Assembly: GCA_003506635.1 (NCBI GenBank)
Contig: DNZB01000379.1
Span: forward strand, 1-10,069
Length of the DNA: 10,069 nt
Source of the DNA: Parvularcula sp.
GTDB lineage: Bacteria; Pseudomonadota; Alphaproteobacteria; Caulobacterales; Parvularculaceae
Direction of reading: 5' to 3'
Shown here: positions 1-5,951 of the stretch, in pieces
Position numbering within the stretch: the first letter of the stretch is position 1
Layout: each line of letters begins with the position of its first letter
The notes under the pieces: model-generated
Told to the model about the DNA's origin: nothing
Database searches by the model: none
The model's input: the letters and a program-made list of their open reading frames with translations, nothing else
Position numbers and translations under genes: made by a program

Positions 1-242
1 AGCGAGATGATGAGCGCGCGGGTCTCCGACGGCAGCTGGTTCCTTGCGTCCGCGCAGTCGCTTGCAAGCGTCGTCCACAGCGAGCGATTTAAATGCACCG
101 CCTCGATCAGCTGTTTGAGGTCGTCACGGCCCTCTTTCGCAACCGTCATCAGCTTGCGGGTCGCCTCGGTGAAGGCCTTGTATTCCGCATCGCGCGGGTG
201 CGCGGTCGTTTTTTGCGCGCGGGCATAGGCGTCATGCGACAT
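1..242 (-). CDS. flaF: FlaF, flagellar biosynthesis regulator (3' end outside window)
   Basis: The first 80 codons of FlaF are visible; the reading frame runs off the left edge, so the C-terminus is missing. The protein begins MSHDAYARAQ, and residues about 20-60 carry the helical YKAFTEATRKL and LNRSLWTTLASD segments typical of FlaF. FlaF is a small alphaproteobacterial cytosolic protein needed for flagellin synthesis and secretion, acting with FlbT on flagellin and its mRNA. The ATG at 242 lies inside the end of flbT, giving an 11-nt overlap, so the two genes are co-transcribed and probably translationally coupled. No defect is seen in the visible part. Flagellin genes are likely to lie further left, but this cannot be checked here. 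Confidence 0.9.
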   Translation of the reverse strand, partial: MSHDAYARAQKTTAHPRDAEYKAFTEATRKLMTVAKEGRDDLKQLIEAVHLNRSLWTTLASDCADARNQLPSETRALIIS

Positions 243-627
243 GAGACAGTCTTTCGGTTTCAAACTCGATGAGCGCGCGGCAGCCGTTCAAGGCGCGGTA
301 ATAAGCGCCATTGGCGACAGCGGCGGAGATTTTGAGGCACAGCGACAAGGCGCCGGGGTCGGTGATCGCGCCGGCGAATTCGGTGAGGCGCTGCTCGAAT
401 TCCGGAAACATTGAGCGGCGCGCGTCAGGGTCGAGCGCCATCATCATGACGGGCAAATAGATGCGGCGGGCGGGGCTTGTCGCTTCCTCAGACTTAAGGA
501 TATCGCGTTCGCGCAGAATATGCGCCTGATTCTCGACCGCGAATTCCGCGCGCCGGTCGCCGTTGACGATCACGGCCCCGTTGATGGCGATTTTCTCGCC
601 CGGTTTGAGGGAAAGTTTAAGGCCCAT
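232..627 (-). CDS. flbT: FlbT, flagellin mRNA post-transcriptional regulator
   Basis: A 131-residue protein of normal FlbT length. Its N-terminus, MGLKLSLKPGEKIAINGAVI, carries the family signature LKLSLKPGE followed by NGDRR and, near residue 40, LRERDIL. In Caulobacter FlbT binds the 5' leader of flagellin mRNA and promotes its decay when the hook-basal body is incomplete, thus coupling filament synthesis to assembly; FlaF opposes or assists it. An in-frame ATG at 636 would add three residues. I prefer 627 because the family normally starts directly before the LKLSLKPGE block. The best purine-rich stretch (GGGCGG on the minus strand, 639-644) is 11 nt from this start but only 2 nt from the other. 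It overlaps flaF downstream and is divergent from the oxygenase gene. Confidence 0.93.
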   Translation of the reverse strand: MGLKLSLKPGEKIAINGAVIVNGDRRAEFAVENQAHILRERDILKSEEATSPARRIYLPVMMMALDPDARRSMFPEFEQRLTEFAGAITDPGALSLCLKISAAVANGAYYRALNGCRALIEFETERLSHVA

Positions 628-667
628 AACTCGCATTTCCGCCCGGCCGCAAGGTTGCTCGCGGTTT

Positions 668-673
668 GGTTAA
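668..673 (-). promoter_or_regulatory. Possible CtrA half-site (TTAACC) upstream of flbT
   Basis: TTAACC, followed by AAA, reads on the minus strand about 40 nt upstream of the chosen flbT start and about 55 nt upstream of the oxygenase start. The alphaproteobacterial cell-cycle regulator CtrA, which controls many flagellar genes, binds TTAA-N7-TTAA(C) and TTAACCAT-like half-sites. TTAA words are rare in such GC-rich DNA, which makes this one noticeable. Only a half-site is present and no second TTAA lies at the right spacing, so this is an inference from one short word. Confidence 0.22.
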
Positions 674-728
674 GGAAGCGCTATTCGGGGGCCTTGACGG
701 GCAAGGCGCCCCGCAGGAAGAGGCCCTT

Positions 729-1676
729 ATGGCGAGAAAATTCGACACCGTTCCGGAAATCAGCCTCAGGGCGTTCACGCAAGGCGACGCACGCCAGCGC
801 AAGGGCGTCATCGACGCGCTGATGGAGGGATTCCAGTATTTTGGCTTCATCATCCTTAAAGACCACGCTGTCAGCCGCGACCTGTTGCGGCGCGCCTATG
901 ACCTGTCGCGCGCCTTCTTCGCCTTGCCCGTTGAGGAAAAACTGAAATACGCCGCCGGCCCCGACGGCCAACGGGGCTACACTCCTTTCGGCCGCGAGCA
1001 TGCGAAGGGACACGCGGTCAGCGACCTCAAGGAATTCTGGCATGTCGGGCGGGAATTCTCGCGCGCCTCGCCGCTGCGTGACGTTTATCCGCCGAACCTG
1101 TGGCCGGAAAATCCGCCGGAGTTCCGGTCAACTTTTCTACAGCTCTATGAAGCGCTGGAGGAAGCAGGATTTGCGATGCTCGAAGCGCTCGCGCCCTCGC
1201 TGGACGTTCCCGATGATTATTTTCGCAAGATGGCGACAAACGGCAACTCGATCCTGCGCCTTCTCCATTATCCGCCGGTGCCGGCGGACGCCGATCCGAA
1301 CGCGGTGCGCGCCGCCGCACATGAGGACATCAATCTCATCACCATCCTTGTCGCAGCGGAGGGCGGCGGTCTTGAACTTCTCGACCGCGACGGAGAATGG
1401 CTGGCCGTTGAGACGGACCCGGACAATCTGATCGTCGACGCCGGCGACATGCTGGCCCGCGCGACCAATGACGTCATACCGGCTACGACGCACCGCGTCG
1501 TCAACCCAAAGGGCCCGAACGTCTCGCGCTATTCAATGCCATTCTTCATGCACCCGCATTCCGCGGCGACGCTGGAATGCATCCCGAGCTGCAAGGGCGC
1601 AGGCGCGAAATATCCGCCAATCACGGCGGGCGATTTCCTGAAGCAGCGGCTGCAGGAGATCGGGCTGGCGGGGTAG
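729..1676 (+). CDS. 2-oxoglutarate/Fe(II)-dependent oxygenase, isopenicillin N synthase-like family
   Basis: A 315-residue cytosolic oxygenase. The N-terminal DIOX_N-like half contains FQYFGFIILKDH (about 35-46) and QRGYTPFGREH (81-91). The C-terminal jelly-roll holds the metal triad His198-x-Asp200 (in AHEDINLITIL) and His255 (in TTHRVVNP). It also holds the co-substrate-binding Arg267-x-Ser269 (SRYSMPFF). All catalytic residues are therefore present. Family members hydroxylate, desaturate or cyclise small molecules while converting 2-oxoglutarate to succinate; the substrate cannot be read from sequence. I chose the ATG at 729 because AGGAAGAGG (715-723) lies just upstream and the family domain begins a few residues later; an in-frame start at 666 lacks such a site. 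It stands alone, divergent from flbT, with no biosynthetic neighbours. A role in flagellar biology is not implied. Confidence 0.88.
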   Translation: MARKFDTVPEISLRAFTQGDARQRKGVIDALMEGFQYFGFIILKDHAVSRDLLRRAYDLSRAFFALPVEEKLKYAAGPDGQRGYTPFGREHAKGHAVSDLKEFWHVGREFSRASPLRDVYPPNLWPENPPEFRSTFLQLYEALEEAGFAMLEALAPSLDVPDDYFRKMATNGNSILRLLHYPPVPADADPNAVRAAAHEDINLITILVAAEGGGLELLDRDGEWLAVETDPDNLIVDAGDMLARATNDVIPATTHRVVNPKGPNVSRYSMPFFMHPHSAATLECIPSCKGAGAKYPPITAGDFLKQRLQEIGLAG

Positions 1677-1869
1677 TCCTTGCCCGGATTAGTCGTCCGT
1701 CAAATAGCGGGATTTTCTTCTGACCCCCGAGTTATAGCGGCCGAGACGGCGGCGCAGCTAGCGCTTGATCGGCCCGTGAACGCCGCGTTTCCGGGCTGCG
1801 GCGACCACGTCCATGGCCCGCAAAATCTCCGCAACACCAGCCCGGCGCTTGTTGATCGCGGACAACGCG
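1677..1869. other. Intergenic gap between convergent oxygenase and csoR genes
   Basis: About 190 nt separate the 3' ends of two convergent genes. I see no strong hairpin followed by a T-run on either strand, so no intrinsic terminator can be called. On the minus strand, a frame different from csoR stays open from within csoR to a TAG at 1758-1760. After the csoR stop it reads about 35 codons with GC-rich third positions, ending RKRGVHGPIKR. It has no start of its own that looks used and no family I recognise; it may be a gene remnant or chance. Confidence 0.4.
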
Positions 1870-2145
1870 TCAGGCCCGGTACCGGCCGAACAGCTCAACG
1901 AGTTCGTTGAATTTTTGCCGCTGCGCCGTTTCGTTCCCGTCGCTGATCGCTTCTTCGACGCAATGCGCCGCATGGTTCTTGAGGAGTTCGTCCTCGACCT
2001 TCCCGAGCGCTGCTTTGACGGCTTGCACCTGCGTCAGGATGTCGATGCAATAGCGCCCGTTTTCGACCATCGCGGCGACGCCGCGGACCTGTCCTTCGAT
2101 GCGGCGCAAGCGCGTGACGACCGGCTTCTTGCAGCATTCATCCAT
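1870..2145 (-). CDS. csoR: CsoR-family Cu(I)-sensing transcriptional repressor
   Basis: A 91-residue all-helical DUF156 protein. The RLRRIEGQVRG block (12-22) is the family's DNA-binding helix signature. Cys33, His58 and Cys62 reproduce the C-x24-H-x3-C spacing of Cu(I) CsoR (Cys36, His61, Cys65 in M. tuberculosis), with Tyr32 preceding the first Cys as in CsoR. This argues for copper rather than the nickel sensor RcnR, the formaldehyde sensor FrmR or the persulfide sensor CstR. Cu(I) binding in this family releases DNA. An extra Cys4-Cys5 pair at the N-terminus is unusual and could add a ligand or redox site. It is divergent from copA-copB, with a perfect palindrome starting 7 nt upstream of its ATG, so it probably represses itself. 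The start region has only a poor ribosome binding site (AGGGT inside the operator). Confidence 0.94.
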   Translation of the reverse strand: MDECCKKPVVTRLRRIEGQVRGVAAMVENGRYCIDILTQVQAVKAALGKVEDELLKNHAAHCVEEAISDGNETAQRQKFNELVELFGRYRA

Positions 2146-2172
2146 TTGACTGATACCCTGATAGGGTATACT
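2146..2172 (+). promoter_or_regulatory. Promoter of copA-copB (TTGACT / TATACT)
   Basis: TTGACT at 2146-2151 and TATACT at 2167-2172 are near-consensus sigma70-type -35 and -10 boxes separated by 15 bp. That spacing is shorter than the usual 17, although TTTGAC at 2145 gives 16. Transcription would start near 2179-2180, leaving a leader of roughly 175 nt before copA. The CsoR palindrome occupies the spacer and the start of the -10, so bound repressor would exclude RNA polymerase. The promoter for csoR on the other strand is not clear to me. Confidence 0.65.
2153..2169. promoter_or_regulatory. CsoR operator, perfect 17-bp inverted repeat
   Basis: ATACCCT-GAT-AGGGTAT is a perfect palindrome with 7-bp arms and a 3-bp centre. 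CsoR/RcnR-type repressors bind dyads of a G/C tract flanked by TA-rich ends (for example TACCCxxxxGGGTA forms), and this one lies between divergent csoR and copA. It overlaps the -35/-10 spacer of the rightward promoter and ends 7 nt from the csoR start codon, so a single site could control both genes. Binding by this CsoR is inferred from position and symmetry. Confidence 0.8.
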
Positions 2173-2226
2173 TACGGCGCACGGAAGTCGCCGTCAACCG
2201 GGCCGTTCGCCTTCAGGAATTTCGCA

Positions 2227-2328
2227 ATGGGTCATTCAAACGCCGCCGCCGAGGGTGAAGCCTCCCCCGTTGGCGCGCGCGGGGGCCAAGGGTCGAAAGT
2301 AGAAGCCGATCATCGCGGGCATCTTTGA
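2227..2328 (+). CDS. Possible 33-codon leader ORF upstream of copA
   Basis: An ATG at 2227 is preceded by AGGA (2215-2218) at an 8-nt spacing, which is better than the site of most genes here. The frame reads MGHSNAAAEGEAS... to DHRGHL and stops with TGA at 2326-2328, 26 nt before copA. It lies entirely within the predicted transcript leader. Its three His residues (3, 29, 32) might suggest metal sensing, but there is no Cys and I recognise no family. Third-position GC is only about average, so codon use does not support strong selection. A GC-rich hairpin (CCCCCG / CGGGGG, 2264-2285) lies inside it. It may be a regulatory upstream ORF or chance. Confidence 0.25.
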   Translation: MGHSNAAAEGEASPVGARGGQGSKVEADHRGHL

Positions 2329-2354
2329 CGCCGCGAAGCGTATAGGGCGCACAT

Positions 2355-4097
2355 ATGATTTCCCGCCGCAGGGTTCTTTATGCTGGCGCTGGCCTTTCGC
2401 TTGGCGCGGGGCTCCTGCCCGCATGGGCGAAGAGCGGCGGCGCAGGCAATCGCGGAATTTTCAAGCTTGCAGCCGACGAATTTGACCTGACCGTCGGCCA
2501 CGCCGCGGTGACGATCGGCGGTCGGTCGGGCCACGCGATCGCCGTCAACGGCACATTGCCGGGCCCGCTCCTCCGGATGCGCGAGGGCGAGACCGTGACG
2601 CTCCGGGTGCGGAATACGATCGACGAAGACACCTCGATCCACTGGCACGGGCTTCTCCTGCCTTTCACGATGGACGGCGTGCCAGGCGTTTCGTTCCCCG
2701 GGATCAAGCCTGGCGAGACGTTTGAATATCGCTTTCCTGTCCGGCAGAGCGGCACCTACTGGTACCACTCCCATTCCGGCTTTCAGGAGCCGATGGGGCT
2801 TTTGGGGCCGCTCGTGATTGATCCCGCCGGCGCCGACCCGGTCGCGGCCGATCGTGAACATCTCCTTGTGCTCTCCGACTGGTCGTTCGAACACCCGCAC
2901 AAGGTTTTCGCGCGCCTCAAGAAAAGCAGCGAAGTCTATAATTTCCAACGGCGTACGATCGCCGACTTTGTGCAAGATGCGCGCAAGGACGGCCTTAATG
3001 CCACGATCGCGGATCGCGGCGCGTGGGGCCGCATGCGGATGTCGGCGACCGACATCGCCGATGTGACCGGCGCTGCCTTCTCCTACCTCATCAATGGCCA
3101 CGCCACGGCGGATAACTGGACCGCGCTCTTCAATGCAGGCGAACGCGTGCGCCTTCGCATCATCAACGCCGCGGCGATGACGATTTTCAACTTTCGCATT
3201 CCCGGCCTGCCGATGACGGTCGTCGCGGCGGATGGTCAATATGTCCGGCCGGTCGAGACGGATGAAATCCAGATCGGCGCCGCGGAGACTTATGACGTGG
3301 TCGTCAGGCCTGAAAAGGCGCAGGTCTATGCTCTGGTCGCGGAATCGATCGACCGCTCAGGCCAGGCCGTCGCCACGCTCGCCCCAGAAGCAGGCCTTGT
3401 TGCGATCGCCCCGCCCCTTCGCGCACGGCCGATTCTCACCCATCGCGACATGGGCATGGACCATGGCGCCGCGGATCACGGGTCAATGGATCATGGCGCG
3501 ATGACCGCCGCGCCGCAGCGGCACGACCACAAGCAGGGCGTGGGCGTCGACATGGTCGCGACGGAGCCGACAAACCGCCTTGACGAACCGGGGCTCGGCC
3601 TAGAGAGCGCGCCACACCGCGCGTTGCGATATTCGCAGCTTCGAAGCCTTTCGCCCAATCCCGACGCCCGCGCGCCGGAGCGGGAAATTGAAATCCACCT
3701 CACCGGCAACATGGAACGCTACATGTGGTCGTTTGACGGGGTGAAGTTCTCACACGTCGACAAGCCGATCCTGTTCCAGGAGGGCGAGCGCGTGCGCGTC
3801 ACGCTCGTCAACGACACCATGATGACGCATCCAATCCACCTGCATGGCATGTTCTTCGAACTTGTCGTTGACGACAGCGATCACAAGCCGCGCAAGAACA
3901 CGGTGAACGTCAAACCCGGCGAGAAGCTGTCATTTGACATGACTGCGGACGCCGTCGGCGACTGGGCCTTTCATTGCCACCTTCTCTTCCACATGCACGC
4001 CGGGATGATGCAGGTCTTTTCGGTGTTGCCGCGCGCGCCGGATGCGATCAGGGACGCCGTGCGGCCCGCTCCGCAAAGTCACGAAGGCCATCATTGA
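2355..4097 (+). CDS. copA: CopA-type periplasmic multicopper oxidase, Tat-exported
   Basis: A 580-residue copper resistance multicopper oxidase. A twin-arginine signal (SRRRVLYAGAG, residues 3-13, then a hydrophobic stretch ending near AWA-K) sends the folded, copper-loaded enzyme to the periplasm. The four family motifs are intact: HWHG (96-99), WYHSHSG (136-142), HPIHLHG (492-498) and HCHLLFHMHAGMM (540-552). The eight His of the trinuclear cluster are 96, 98, 138, 140, 495, 497, 540 and 542. The type 1 site is His492, Cys541, His546 and axial Met551. A Met/His-rich loop (about 363-392, with MGMDHG, DHGSMDHGAM) probably binds extra copper. The enzyme likely oxidises Cu(I) to Cu(II) and sequesters copper. 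AGGG at 2344-2347 supports the ATG at 2355. Its stop codon overlaps the copB start by one base. Confidence 0.95.
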   Translation: MISRRRVLYAGAGLSLGAGLLPAWAKSGGAGNRGIFKLAADEFDLTVGHAAVTIGGRSGHAIAVNGTLPGPLLRMREGETVTLRVRNTIDEDTSIHWHGLLLPFTMDGVPGVSFPGIKPGETFEYRFPVRQSGTYWYHSHSGFQEPMGLLGPLVIDPAGADPVAADREHLLVLSDWSFEHPHKVFARLKKSSEVYNFQRRTIADFVQDARKDGLNATIADRGAWGRMRMSATDIADVTGAAFSYLINGHATADNWTALFNAGERVRLRIINAAAMTIFNFRIPGLPMTVVAADGQYVRPVETDEIQIGAAETYDVVVRPEKAQVYALVAESIDRSGQAVATLAPEAGLVAIAPPLRARPILTHRDMGMDHGAADHGSMDHGAMTAAPQRHDHKQGVGVDMVATEPTNRLDEPGLGLESAPHRALRYSQLRSLSPNPDARAPEREIEIHLTGNMERYMWSFDGVKFSHVDKPILFQEGERVRVTLVNDTMMTHPIHLHGMFFELVVDDSDHKPRKNTVNVKPGEKLSFDMTADAVGDWAFHCHLLFHMHAGMMQVFSVLPRAPDAIRDAVRPAPQSHEGHH

Positions 4098-4882
4098 TGC
4101 GGCTGGCCGGGGCGATAATATTTAGCGGGGCGCTGTTGGCAATTGCGGGCGAAGCCGCTGCGCAAGAGCCCGGCGCGCAGGCGGATGCCTTTTTCGACCG
4201 CGGGGCGATGGCGCAGGCGCGCGCCGTGCTGAGGAACGAGCACGGCGCCGGAACCAACTGGTTCATGCTCGCCGAGCGGCTTGAATACCAGACGAATGAC
4301 GGCGCGCCCGCCTTGCTTTTCGACGGTCAGGGCTGGTGGGGCGCAGACAGCAACAAACTTTGGCTGAAATCCGAAGTCGTGCGGGATTTCAACGCTAGAC
4401 GTTTTAACGAAGCCGAGCTGCAGGCGCTGTGGTCGAGGCCGATCACGCGGCTTTTCGACCTGCAAGCAGGCGTACGCCATGACTTCGTGCGCGGCGCCGA
4501 CCGAACCTTCGGGGTCATCGGCGTACAGGGGCTTGCGCCCTATTGGTTTGAAATCGACGCTGCTATTTTCGTCAGCGGCGCCGGCGATGTGTCGGCGCGT
4601 TTCGAGTCGGAATACGACCTCCTCCTAACCCAGCGCCTGATCGTGCAGCCGCGGACAGAGCTCAACTTCGCAGTGCAGGAGGTCGCTGAAATCGGCGTCG
4701 GCTCGGGCCTTTCGACTGCCGAATTCGGCGTTCGCCTGCGCTACGAAATCAGCCGCCGGTTCGCGCCCTATGCCGGCGTCAACTGGGAGCGCGCGATCGG
4801 TGAGACAGCGGACCTTGAGCGGGCCGGGGGCGAAGATATCGGCGCGGTCTCTTTCGTCGCCGGCCTCAGGCTTTGGTTCTGA
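4097..4882 (+). CDS. copB: CopB, outer-membrane copper resistance protein
   Basis: A 261-residue protein. A Sec signal peptide (hydrophobic core LAGAIIFSGALLAIAG) has a probable cleavage site after Ala22 (EAAA-QE). The rest resembles the CopB / PcoB beta-barrel: NWFMLAERLEYQ (near 53-64), GQGWWGADSNKLWLKSE (about 76-92), and alternating-polarity strands to a C-terminal LRLWF ending in the aromatic residue recognised by the barrel assembly machinery. CopB works with CopA in copper tolerance at the cell envelope, probably by binding or exporting copper. The start is fixed by TGATG coupling: copA stops at 4095-4097 and copB begins at 4097; a longer frame opening at 3974 lies inside copA and lacks a signal peptide. 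It has no Met/His-rich N-terminal insert of the kind seen in Pseudomonas CopB, so it is the short form. Its end overlaps the convergent next gene by 17 nt. Confidence 0.92.
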   Translation: MRLAGAIIFSGALLAIAGEAAAQEPGAQADAFFDRGAMAQARAVLRNEHGAGTNWFMLAERLEYQTNDGAPALLFDGQGWWGADSNKLWLKSEVVRDFNARRFNEAELQALWSRPITRLFDLQAGVRHDFVRGADRTFGVIGVQGLAPYWFEIDAAIFVSGAGDVSARFESEYDLLLTQRLIVQPRTELNFAVQEVAEIGVGSGLSTAEFGVRLRYEISRRFAPYAGVNWERAIGETADLERAGGEDIGAVSFVAGLRLWF

Positions 4883-5843
4883 CCTCGCCATCGCCGGGTC
4901 CTGGCGTGTCGATGGCGATCTTGAACCGATCCGACCGCGCCGCGAGCCAGACAAGCCCCCCCGCAAGTCCGATCAGAATGCGCGTCAGCCCGAACAGAAT
5001 CGACGTCGCCAGCGCTGCATGCGCATCGACCCCGGCGACGCCGAGGAAATAGACAAAGCTCGCTTCCCTGACGCCCCAGCCCCCGATGGTGATCGGCGCC
5101 ATGGCGGCGAGAAACGCCGCCGGGACAAGCGCGAAGAATGCGGGCAAGTCAGCCTCGACGCCAACCGCGCGCGCGGCGAATACAACGCCCGCAATGCGGC
5201 ATAGATGCTGAACGGTCAAGAACAGCCAACCGTTCGCCGGCGTTTTCATCAACAAAGTCCGCAGATCCGACGCCAGCAATCCCGCGAAGAGCACGGGCTT
5301 CGCGTTTCGCGCCAGCGCCGTATCGGCAAGCCGCGGCCCAAAAACCACGAGCCCGGCGAAGGCCGCGGCCGCCGCCGCGAAGATGACGCCGAGCGCGATG
5401 CGGTCGCCGGCGCTCTCAAACGCCTTGAAGGCGAAGGGGAGACCCACGCCAATCACGGCGATCAGCGACGCGAATGACATTAGCCGCGCGGCCGAGACCA
5501 GCCGGATTGCACGCTCGGTCGTCGCCCCGGCCGCGCGCATCTGCGCTGCGCGGAAAAGATCGGCGCCGACTGTCGACGGCGCGACATTAATGAAAAACCA
5601 GCCCGCGACGCCGAACAAAAGCGCCGACCGGAAGGTCAGCGACAGCCCGACCGCGCCCATGGCGGAAGACCAGAACGCGGCGTCGGCGATGATGATGACA
5701 AGGCTGATTGCGATCGCCGCTCCGAACCAGAAAAAGTTCGCCTCGCCGATCAGCTGGAACGCGGCGGAGAAATCGACCCTCAGCGCGATAAGGCCGAGGA
5801 TGACCGCGGCGATAGCGAGTTTCAGAACGACTTTCATGGACAT
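4866..5843 (-). CDS. Polytopic membrane protein, lysylphosphatidylglycerol-synthase TM / UPF0104 family
   Basis: A 325-residue integral membrane protein with eight or so hydrophobic segments, for example about 5-23, 37-55, 74-88, 121-138, 148-168, 207-225, 235-256 and 278-302. Family motifs are INVAPSTVGADLFRA (85-99) and APITIGGWGVREASF (249-263), as in the flippase half of MprF and the AglD2/UPF0104 group. There is no soluble aminoacyl-transferase domain, so it is not a full MprF and probably does not make lysyl-lipid; it may move a lipid or glycolipid across the inner membrane. The start is uncertain. AAGGG (minus strand) lies 3 nt from a GTG at 5852 and 12 nt from the ATG at 5843; I prefer the ATG. 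It is divergent from a phosphodiesterase-like gene, and its 3' end overlaps copB. Confidence 0.85.
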   Translation of the reverse strand: MSMKVVLKLAIAAVILGLIALRVDFSAAFQLIGEANFFWFGAAIAISLVIIIADAAFWSSAMGAVGLSLTFRSALLFGVAGWFFINVAPSTVGADLFRAAQMRAAGATTERAIRLVSAARLMSFASLIAVIGVGLPFAFKAFESAGDRIALGVIFAAAAAAFAGLVVFGPRLADTALARNAKPVLFAGLLASDLRTLLMKTPANGWLFLTVQHLCRIAGVVFAARAVGVEADLPAFFALVPAAFLAAMAPITIGGWGVREASFVYFLGVAGVDAHAALATSILFGLTRILIGLAGGLVWLAARSDRFKIAIDTPGPGDGEVRTKA

Positions 5844-5886
5844 TCGCCGCACTGGCCCTTAGCGGTCGCTTTCTGGCTGATGTTCC

Positions 5887-5916
5887 GATATAGGACGCGA
5901 GGTCGCAGTCTTGCAA
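5887..5916 (-). promoter_or_regulatory. Possible promoter of the UPF0104-type membrane gene
   Basis: On the minus strand TTGCAA (5916-5911) and TATATC (5892-5887) are separated by 18 bp, giving four of six consensus matches each. Transcription would begin near 5880, leaving a short leader before the start codons at 5852 or 5843. The same 100-nt gap must also hold the promoter for the rightward gene, for which I see no convincing boxes. Confidence 0.3.
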
Positions 5917-5951
5917 TAAGAGGCGCGAAGCCGGCGCGGACACAAGCCCAA

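Noticed and set aside
1785..1801. Intrinsic terminator between the oxygenase and csoR genes
   Set aside because: The only stem found (CCGC...GCGG) is 4 bp long and not followed by a T-run on either strand.
1813..2328. A 171-codon plus-strand frame across csoR and the copA leader
   Set aside because: Most of it is the complement of csoR. Only its last 33 codons, with their own ribosome binding site, are considered as a leader ORF.
2310..3239. A 309-codon minus-strand open frame opposite copA
   Set aside because: It is antisense to a clear multicopper oxidase. Long open antisense frames are expected in GC-rich genes, and the translation is Arg/His-rich with no recognisable domain.
4866..5852. 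A full MprF lysylphosphatidylglycerol synthase
   Set aside because: Only the membrane flippase-like half is present; the C-terminal acyltransferase domain that makes lysyl-lipid is absent.
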